Shown here: positions 1 to 5,407 of the stretch, piece after piece
Numbering within the stretch: the first letter of the stretch is position 1
Layout: the number at the start of each line of letters is the position of its first letter
NCBI GenBank assembly: GCA_022564135.1
Contig: JADFLZ010000165.1
Coordinates: forward strand, 1 to 5,704
Direction of reading: 5' to 3'
Length of the DNA: 5,704 nt
Source of the DNA: Candidatus Zixiibacteriota bacterium
GTDB taxonomy: Bacteria; Zixibacteria; MSB-5A5; GN15; FEB-12
Position numbers and translations under genes: made by a program
Notes under the pieces: model-generated
Told to the model about the DNA's origin: nothing
The model's database searches: none
What the model saw: the letters and a program-made list of their open reading frames with translations, nothing else

Positions 1-2389
1 TTAAATCAAGGATATTTGGACCAGCACCATCACTATTCAAATCCGCTTCTTCGGGACAATCTCCGGGGTCAGCACTACCGCGGAATATGAAATCAATAGT
101 GAAAGTCAAATCCAGGATATTAAGATCGTCGCCGTCGCCGTTGATATCTCCTCTACTGCCGAAACAGCAGCCGAATTCAACAGTCGGCTCCAGACAGGTG
201 CAATCGACTGGAATTGCACCGCCAAGTAAAAAGATTTCAATCGCACCAACATCTTCGGCATCTATAATGCAGTCACCATTAAAGTCACCATTGGCCAAGG
301 GAATAGGCGCAGGACCGCCAGATGCAACAAAATTGGTCAAGAAAACAATGTCCGCGACTTCAATAAGTCCATTTCCGTTGGCATCACCCGGTAATTGTAT
401 CAGGCAACTGTCTGGTTCACTCAATTCTACGACAAACAATCCGTTCTCTATATCAGATAATAGTATCTTCCCTGACGGCAGATATGGATAAACATTCCAG
501 TTACCTGTCCAAATAGAATCTGGTCCCAAATAAGTATCATAAAAGCCGACAGGTTTTGGATTAGTAGGGTCGGATACGTTGTACATCCGAAGCCCTTTCA
601 TGTAGTGAGCGATATATAAAATGCCATTCTTTTCATAGCAGTTATGTGCAGGAACACTGGGATCGACGATAATATCAGCGACTTTCGTTACATTTTCAAG
701 GTTCTGAACGTCAAATATTCTGGTGTGTGGCCCGGCGCCAATTTCATCGCCAATGGCAACATATCTGCCGCTGTCAAATACAGCCACATTGTGTGCACCC
801 GATCCTGTCCAGTTAAAGTTAGCGATAAGCGAAATCGAGGCTTTGTTAGTTATATCCAGAACATCTATCCCATGTTCACTGATGCCTGCAGCATAGAGCG
901 TATCATTATAGATATCTATGTCATGGTAGTAGTGTCGTTCAAATTGGCCCACGAGCCACGGATCAGCGGGATTCGATATATCATATACCTTGAGTCCGCC
1001 GATACTATGATCACCAGTTATATAAAGAAAATCTCCGTCAACTTTACAATTATGAGCGCCCGAACCTAAATCGTGGGTTATCTTTGAAACCTGAACAGGG
1101 GCTGTCACATCAGATATATCAAAAATCTGAGTACTTTCATACTCGCTGACCACTATAGCGTAATTTTTATAAATCTTAACATCTTTATGGGCGTTTCCAG
1201 GAACTATCGGATTCAAAAAACCAACTTCGCTGATTGGAGTTGTGCTCAAATCAATAATACTAACACCTTCGTCACGTGCGCAAATAAGCGCAAATTCATT
1301 GCCGGCTGTATCGGTGTAGCCCCAGCAATCACCGTATTTGGAACGTCTGTTCCAGAAATCAACCAGAGTTGTATTTTCAAATGGAGAATGAGCCAAAACA
1401 CTCAATTCCCTGCTTGTTTCTACAATCGACCGCGCTGAGTTATCCGTCTCAATCCGATAATAATAAGTTTTCCCTTCAACAACCGGCGCATGCACGTATC
1501 GGGTAGCTGGAAAAGAAACTTCTACCAGCAATGTCGTAGGCGGAGAAATTGTGTCACAATAGATAGAGTAGCTGTCAAACGCAAATCCCCCGATATACTT
1601 CCAATCCAGAATTATCTCAGTTTCGTTGGGAACTCCGATCAGATCAGCGATATAAAAGGGCGTGATTGTCAGAGTGCACGGTTCGCTTTCGAAAAAAGTG
1701 TGCCCTGAGGCCACAATCGGCCACCAGTCATAGAGAATATCCAATGTTGGGGCGTCGTCCTTGATATTAATTCCCGCATAAGTAGTACCACTGCTGTCGT
1801 AGTCACTTTTCATTATCTGCAGGTATTCCAAACTAAGATATTCGGTTGTCGGATCCCACTTATGGTTAACGTTTCCCGCCGGAGAATATTCCGAAAAACA
1901 GAGATTCAGCCTGCGGGGATTAAGTGGATCAGAAACATCCCAGGCCGAACCGGGAAATGTACCTACTCCGGCAGCAGCCCAACCGAGGTCTACCCGAAAT
2001 GTCTGACAAAGAGTCTGTTTGGAAGTATCGGATTCAAATATTATTTCTACTTTAACATAATCTGCAACGTTAAGATTACTCCCATATAGATCCTCTCCCT
2101 TAGCGATACTTCTGCCGAAAGCCTCTCTAAACTGATTCACTCCCGTCATCCACTGAGTAGGTCCCGTCCAGACTGCCTCAATCGCCGGAAAATCGTGGGA
2201 ACTTGACTTCTCACCTCCCGACTGCTTGGAAAAATTCTGAGGCCGGTCCGGCCGCTCCCACATCAGGGACAGAGTCGGTTTGTCAATCCTGCTTGGGCCA
2301 GCATTCAGCTTGGGGTCGGTAGCTGCAGTTGACGCTAATAGCGCGCTGACAATTATGATGATGCTGTTGAGTTTAAGAGTCCTAAGCAT
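1..2389 (-). CDS. Secreted choice-of-anchor B (LVIVD) beta-propeller protein with Fn3-like and dockerin-like domains, copy B, 3' end outside window
   Basis: An open frame of 796 codons runs uninterrupted from the ATG at 2389 to the left edge, so the stop lies outside. Seen: a signal peptide (Lys/Arg at 3-6, hydrophobic 9-20, likely cleavage near residue 23); an N-terminal domain at about 35-235 with the phrase VGTFPGSAWDVSDPLNPRR; an Fn3-like domain at about 239-333 ending in TYYYRIE; seven LVIVD-type blades at about 341-656; a dockerin-like module at 667-726; a CxC...CC linker (730, 732, 741, 742); and most of a second dockerin-like module. The protein aligns with the neighbouring 813-residue copy almost end to end, with few single-residue gaps, and stops at the equivalent of residue 795. 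About 18 codons plus the stop are therefore probably missing. Known for the family: extracellular proteins with varied C-terminal anchors and no established reaction. Inferred: an exported or surface-bound binding protein. The start is fixed by an in-frame TAG 21-23 bases upstream of the Shine-Dalgarno region and by AGGAGG just before the ATG. Confidence 0.93.
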   Translation of the reverse strand, partial: MLRTLKLNSIIIIVSALLASTAATDPKLNAGPSRIDKPTLSLMWERPDRPQNFSKQSGGEKSSSHDFPAIEAVWTGPTQWMTGVNQFREAFGRSIAKGEDLYGSNLNVADYVKVEIIFESDTSKQTLCQTFRVDLGWAAAGVGTFPGSAWDVSDPLNPRRLNLCFSEYSPAGNVNHKWDPTTEYLSLEYLQIMKSDYDSSGTTYAGINIKDDAPTLDILYDWWPIVASGHTFFESEPCTLTITPFYIADLIGVPNETEIILDWKYIGGFAFDSYSIYCDTISPPTTLLVEVSFPATRYVHAPVVEGKTYYYRIETDNSARSIVETSRELSVLAHSPFENTTLVDFWNRRSKYGDCWGYTDTAGNEFALICARDEGVSIIDLSTTPISEVGFLNPIVPGNAHKDVKIYKNYAIVVSEYESTQIFDISDVTAPVQVSKITHDLGSGAHNCKVDGDFLYITGDHSIGGLKVYDISNPADPWLVGQFERHYYHDIDIYNDTLYAAGISEHGIDVLDITNKASISLIANFNWTGSGAHNVAVFDSGRYVAIGDEIGAGPHTRIFDVQNLENVTKVADIIVDPSVPAHNCYEKNGILYIAHYMKGLRMYNVSDPTNPKPVGFYDTYLGPDSIWTGNWNVYPYLPSGKILLSDIENGLFVVELSEPDSCLIQLPGDANGNGLIEVADIVFLTNFVASGGPAPIPLANGDFNGDCIIDAEDVGAIEIFLLGGAIPVDCTCLEPTVEFGCCFGSRGDINGDGDDLNILDLTFTIDFIFRGSADPGDCPEEADLNSDGAGPNILDL

Positions 2390-2391
2390 AG

Positions 2392-2397
2392 CCTCCT
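2392..2397 (-). promoter_or_regulatory. Ribosome binding site of copy B, unusually close to the start
   Basis: A full AGGAGG lies only two bases before the ATG at 2389. This is much tighter than the usual 5-9 bases. No other in-frame start codon lies near enough to use it: an in-frame TAG stands upstream, and the next codons of the signal peptide contain no ATG, GTG or TTG. The site therefore supports the chosen start, though initiation may be less efficient than the strong core suggests. Confidence 0.6.
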
Positions 2398-2528
2398 TCT
2401 CTGGGTGTAAAGAAATCTAATTCCAATTATTTACTGTCATGACTTGTAATTTTCAATGCTGCCTCTTTTGTGGCGGCACGTGAGTGTAAATTTCGGAGTC
2501 GACCCAATTGATATCTCGGTAACTAAAT

Positions 2529-2556
2529 ATAATAAAATTATCTGATATATTAGCAA
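2529..2556 (-). promoter_or_regulatory. Candidate sigma-70-type promoter of copy B
   Basis: On the minus strand TTGCTA (2556-2551, 4/6 to TTGACA) is followed after 16 bases by TATTAT (2534-2529, 5/6 to TATAAT). Transcription would begin near 2522 and give a leader of about 130 bases. The gap is AT-rich, so chance matches are likely, and promoter rules of this lineage are unknown. The preceding terminator makes a promoter somewhere in this gap likely. Confidence 0.3.
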
Positions 2557-2688
2557 CACTTTCTTGCCACTCTGCCCAAAAAAAGCTGTTAATGGAGACA
2601 ATTTTAGGCTAATTTTAAGGGCACTAACTCTTTCCAGCTTCAAGACAGAAATTAAAGACAAAGTGAGTCAGTAAGTTTCAAATCTCCC

Positions 2689-2718
2689 AAAAAAAGCTGC
2701 CTCAGTTGAGGCAGCTTT
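2689..2718 (-). terminator. Rho-independent terminator of copy A
   Basis: A perfect 12-base inverted repeat, AAAGCTGCCTCA (2693-2704) with TGAGGCAGCTTT (2707-2718), folds to an 11-bp GC-containing stem with a four-base loop. On the minus strand it is followed directly by a run of seven T (2695-2689), the first three shared with the stem foot. It begins 27 bases after the TAG of copy A. The plus-strand side also has T-rich sequence (2716-2724), so it might act weakly in both directions, but no plus-strand gene precedes it here. It implies that copies A and B are not one simple operon. Confidence 0.88.
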
Positions 2719-2745
2719 AATTTTGGCAATATCACAATCATTAAT

Positions 2746-5187
2746 CTACGGGCAGGCCTCTGCCGGATCTCCGCCCCTGAAAATGCGGTCAACCACAAAG
2801 GTCAGGTCCAGCACGTTGGGACCATCGCCGTCGCTGTTAAAATCCGCTTCTTCGAAACAGTCACCCGGGTCATTGCTGCCACGGAAAATGTAGTCAATGA
2901 TGAAAGTCAAATCCAAAATATTAAGATCGTCACCGTCACCGTTGATATCTCCTCTGCTGCCGACGCAGCAGCCTGTATCAACAACTGGCTCCAGACAGGT
3001 GCAATCGACCGGAAGTGCCCCGCCAAATATAAAAGTTTGAATGGCATTAACATCTTCGGTATCTATGATGCAGTCACCGTTAAAGTCGCCGTTTGAAAGT
3101 GGTACAGGAGCAGGACCGCCAAATTCTAAAAAATTTGTGAGGAAGTTCACATCAGTTATAGTAATAGTTCCGCTGCCATCGGCGTCACCGGGCTTCTGAC
3201 CGAGACAACTATCGGCAAACTCAATAACAAAAAGACCGCTTTGCATATCAGAAAGAAGAATACGACCCGATGGCAGATAGGGATAAACATTCCAGTTGCC
3301 TCGGTAGCCGAAGCCGCTGCCCAAGTAAGTATCATAATGTCCGATCTGAACCGGGCTGGCCGGAGTAGAAACATCATAAATCTTCAAGCCTTCGGTATAG
3401 TTGGCTATATAAAGGGTGTCATTTTTCTCATAGCAATTATGAGTCGAAGCGCTGGGGTCAACGATGATATCTGCAACTTTGGTGACGCTGCCAAGATTCT
3501 GAACATCAAATATCCTGGTGTGCTGCCCGCCGCCGATTTCGTCTCCTACGGCAACAAATCTGCCACTATCAAGTACCGCTACATTGTGTGCCCCCGAACC
3601 GGAGTAATTGAAATTGGCGATCAGCGATGGCGCCGACTTGTTACTGATATCCAGAACATCTATGCCGTCGCCCCAGATGCCCGCGGCGTACAAGGTATCG
3701 TTATAAATATCAATATCATGGTAGTAGAATGGTTCGAATGAACTTACAAAAGACGGCGAGGAAGGCGTTGAAATATCGTATATCAAAAGTCCGCCGGTAA
3801 TATGGTCACCCATTATATAAAGATAGTCGCCTTCTACTTTAGCATTATGAGCGCCCGAACCGTTATCATGGGCGATCGTTGAAACCTGAACAGGAGCTGT
3901 CACATCAGAAATATCAAAAATCTGAGTACTTTCTCCTTCGCTAACAACAATAGCGTAATTCTTATAGATTTTAACATCTTTGTGGTCGTTGCCGGCAACT
4001 ATCGGCGGTAAAAAGCCGACTTCGGAAATTGGATTTGTACTCAAGTCAATAATACTGACCCCTTCACTTCGAGCGCAAATCAACGCGTATTCGTTGCCGT
4101 CGGTATCAACATATCCCCAGCAGTCGCCATAGAGAGAGCGCCCGTTCCAGAAATCTACCAGAGCCGTATTGCCAAAGGGAGTTTGAGCTAAAATGCTTAA
4201 TTCCTTACTCGAAGCAACAGTGCTCCTGGCCGCATCGTCAGCTTCAACACGATAGTAATAGGTCTCACCGATAGTAACGGCGTTATCAATATAACGGGTG
4301 GTTGTGCCCGAGACCTGCGCTAATAAAGTTGCAGGAGGTGAACTGGTACCGCCGTAAATATCAAAATGGTCGATTATGGCTGAACCGGCGTATCTCCACT
4401 CCAGAATTATTTTGTCGCCATCGGGCACGCCGGTTATGCCGCGCACATAATAAGGCGTGATGGACAAACTGCAGGGCTCGCTTTCAAACAATGTATGTCC
4501 CGGCACCAGCAGCGGCCACCAGGCGTAGAGGATGTCTAAACTCGCGGCTCCGGAATTAACATTGGCAGCATCATAAGTCGTACCGCTGCTGTCATAGTCG
4601 CTATTCATAATGAAAACATATTCCCGGCTGTTAGTCGAAGTGGTCGGGTCCCACTGCAAGTTGACGTTACCGCCCGGTGAATATTCTACAAAACAGATAT
4701 TCAGCCTGCGAGGATTAAGTGAATCGGAAACGTCCCAGGCAGAACCGGGAAAGGTGCCTACCCCGGATGCTATATAGCCTAAGTCTCTGCGAAATGTCTG
4801 GCAAAGTGTCTGTTTTGAAATATCACTCTCAAATATTATCTGCACTTTTACATATTCTGAATCTGCGATATTGCTGCCGAAAAAATCTAGTCCTTTGGAA
4901 ATACTGCCATTAAACGTTTCACCGCCGAAATTTACTCCACTCAGCCACTGGGTAGAACAAGCCCAGATTGCCACAATTTCGGGAACGCCCGCTGCAGAAC
5001 TGAGTTGCTGAATCCCGGACAGCTTGCTAAAATTTTGCGGCCTGTCCAGACTTTCCCACATTAAAGGAAGACGAGTTCTGTCAATTTGCCCAGAGCCAGC
5101 ATTTGAGCCGGCTGCCGATTTTGCGCCTGATATCATTAACAGAGCCAGAATCAGGGTCAGGACACCAAAATTGAATTTTCTGATCAT
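2746..5187 (-). CDS. Secreted choice-of-anchor B (LVIVD) beta-propeller protein with Fn3-like and dockerin-like domains, copy A, complete
   Basis: This is a complete 813-residue protein ending in TAG. The ATG at 5187 has AGAGGT eight bases upstream and an in-frame TAG at -15. Seen: a signal peptide (RK at 3-4, hydrophobic 8-21, cleavage near 24-26); an N-terminal domain at about 36-235 with FPGSAWDVSDSLNPRR and paired cysteines 129 and 165; an Fn3-like domain at about 240-334; a propeller at about 341-657 whose repeats carry IIDLS, IFDIS, IYDIS, VLDIS, IFDVQ, IYDVS and FVIEF; and dockerin-like modules at 664-724 and 743-806. The last have Asp/Asn loops starting at D668, D701, D747 and D782. 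A recurrent His or Trp opens each blade (W357, H402, H447, H490, H534, H583, W632). There is no LPXTG, PEP-CTERM or type IX sorting tail; the protein ends RGGDPAEACP. Family knowledge: LVIVD and choice-of-anchor B proteins are extracellular and no catalytic role is established. Inferred: a calcium-stabilised exported or surface protein, ligand unknown. It has its own promoter region and terminator. Confidence 0.95.
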   Translation of the reverse strand: MIRKFNFGVLTLILALLMISGAKSAAGSNAGSGQIDRTRLPLMWESLDRPQNFSKLSGIQQLSSAAGVPEIVAIWACSTQWLSGVNFGGETFNGSISKGLDFFGSNIADSEYVKVQIIFESDISKQTLCQTFRRDLGYIASGVGTFPGSAWDVSDSLNPRRLNICFVEYSPGGNVNLQWDPTTSTNSREYVFIMNSDYDSSGTTYDAANVNSGAASLDILYAWWPLLVPGHTLFESEPCSLSITPYYVRGITGVPDGDKIILEWRYAGSAIIDHFDIYGGTSSPPATLLAQVSGTTTRYIDNAVTIGETYYYRVEADDAARSTVASSKELSILAQTPFGNTALVDFWNGRSLYGDCWGYVDTDGNEYALICARSEGVSIIDLSTNPISEVGFLPPIVAGNDHKDVKIYKNYAIVVSEGESTQIFDISDVTAPVQVSTIAHDNGSGAHNAKVEGDYLYIMGDHITGGLLIYDISTPSSPSFVSSFEPFYYHDIDIYNDTLYAAGIWGDGIDVLDISNKSAPSLIANFNYSGSGAHNVAVLDSGRFVAVGDEIGGGQHTRIFDVQNLGSVTKVADIIVDPSASTHNCYEKNDTLYIANYTEGLKIYDVSTPASPVQIGHYDTYLGSGFGYRGNWNVYPYLPSGRILLSDMQSGLFVIEFADSCLGQKPGDADGSGTITITDVNFLTNFLEFGGPAPVPLSNGDFNGDCIIDTEDVNAIQTFIFGGALPVDCTCLEPVVDTGCCVGSRGDINGDGDDLNILDLTFIIDYIFRGSNDPGDCFEEADFNSDGDGPNVLDLTFVVDRIFRGGDPAEACP

Positions 5188-5236
5188 AACCGAATACCTC
5201 TAATTTGTTCTTCAAACGTTTTTCGGGTCTCACCTG

Positions 5237-5276
5237 TCGACTATTGCTTATCGACTATTATTGTGGCGGACAATAA
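5237..5276. repeat. Tandem 9-base repeat next to a 7-base inverted repeat in the leader of copy A
   Basis: TCGACTATT occurs twice, at 5237-5245 and 5251-5259, a period of 14 bases. It abuts the perfect inverted repeat TTATTGT (5258-5264), spacer GGCGG, ACAATAA (5270-5276). The cluster lies 50-90 bases before the start codon of copy A, inside the predicted leader. It could be a protein-binding site or an RNA hairpin, or chance in AT-rich DNA. No known operator was recognised. Confidence 0.45.
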
Positions 5277-5315
5277 AAGGTAGCTGCCGGAGTAGAAATT
5301 TCACAATGCCTGACC

Positions 5316-5343
5316 AATATATCAGATGTCGCAATTTTTGCAA
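5316..5343 (-). promoter_or_regulatory. Candidate sigma-70-type promoter of copy A
   Basis: On the minus strand TTGCAA (5343-5338, 4/6 to TTGACA) is followed after 16 bases by TATATT (5321-5316, 5/6 to TATAAT). Transcription would start near 5309, giving a leader of about 120 bases. The arrangement resembles the candidate promoter of copy B: a TTGCnA box, a 16-base spacer and a long leader. That adds a little support, but each element alone is weak. Confidence 0.33.
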
Positions 5344-5376
5344 GATTTTTGTCTGCTTACCCTTGAATTTGCTTTT

Positions 5377-5382
5377 TATAAT
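5377..5382 (+). promoter_or_regulatory. Candidate -10 box of the acyl-CoA ligase gene
   Basis: A perfect TATAAT lies 25 bases before the ATG at 5408, and a start of transcription would fall near 5389. No good -35 box lies 16-18 bases upstream and there is no extended -10 TG. The assignment therefore rests on the hexamer and its position alone. Confidence 0.35.
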
Positions 5383-5397
5383 AGCTTTTAAGAGCTA
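5382..5397. promoter_or_regulatory. Imperfect 16-base palindrome at the predicted ligase transcription start
   Basis: Arms TAGCT and AGCTA flank a TTAA centre, with one mismatched pair (T5387/G5392). It overlaps the last base of the TATAAT and the predicted start of transcription, where a repressor site would block polymerase. It matches no operator I can name, and the AT content makes chance plausible. Confidence 0.3.
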
Positions 5398-5407
5398 ATT
5401 TCTGCGT

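Larger units (their letters stand above)
2390..2745. other. Intergenic region between the two paralogs (356 bases, no convincing gene)
   Basis: Reading in the direction of the flanking genes (minus strand), this AT-rich gap holds the terminator of the upstream copy (2718-2689), about 130 bases of AT-rich DNA, a candidate promoter (2556-2529), a leader of roughly 130 bases and the ribosome binding site of copy B. A 14-base exact direct repeat, CCCAAAAAAAGCTG, occurs at 2575-2588 and 2686-2699. The second copy is one side of the terminator hairpin. The only open frame, on the minus strand at 2661-2437, would start with TTG, has no Shine-Dalgarno and shows no recognisable domain, so it is not called. 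Confidence 0.7.
5188..5407. other. Divergent promoter region between copy A and the acyl-CoA ligase gene
   Basis: This 220-base stretch is AT-rich and holds no gene. It contains the leader and candidate promoter of copy A (minus strand), a cluster of short direct and inverted repeats at 5237-5276, and a perfect TATAAT with an imperfect palindrome before the ligase gene (plus strand). The two candidate core promoters lie back to back, about 35 bases apart, so shared control is possible but not shown. Confidence 0.6.

Noticed and set aside
87..491. Plus-strand open frame of 134 codons rich in Ser and Pro
   Set aside because: It is antisense to the dockerin-like tail of copy B; the Ser/Pro bias is what reversed Asp/Gly codons give.
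644..1069. Plus-strand open frame of 141 codons, similar to the plus-strand frame at 3241-3741
   Set aside because: Both lie antisense to the same part of the propeller in the two paralogs. Their similarity follows from the conserved minus-strand coding sequence, and neither has a good ribosome binding site or a recognisable domain.
1..2389. Possibility that copy B is a broken pseudogene because no complete frame is closed in the window
   Set aside because: Codon-by-codon translation from 2389 to the edge gives 796 residues with no stop or frameshift, in register with copy A; it is merely cut by the window.
2437..2661. Minus-strand open frame of 74 codons in the gap between the paralogs
   Set aside because: It needs a TTG start, has no Shine-Dalgarno, shows no domain, and overlaps the candidate promoter and leader of copy B.
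2689..2718. The perfect inverted repeat as a transposon end or attachment site
   Set aside because: It is a short hairpin with a four-base loop followed by a T-run 27 bases after a stop codon, which fits a terminator, and no transposase is nearby.
2770..3198. A cellulosome locus
   Set aside because: Dockerin-like modules are present but there is no cohesin, scaffoldin or glycoside hydrolase in the window, and such modules are common in non-cellulolytic bacteria.
3156..3377. Minus-strand open frame of 73 codons in another frame inside copy A
   Set aside because: It lies wholly inside the clearly coding frame of copy A and has no features of its own.
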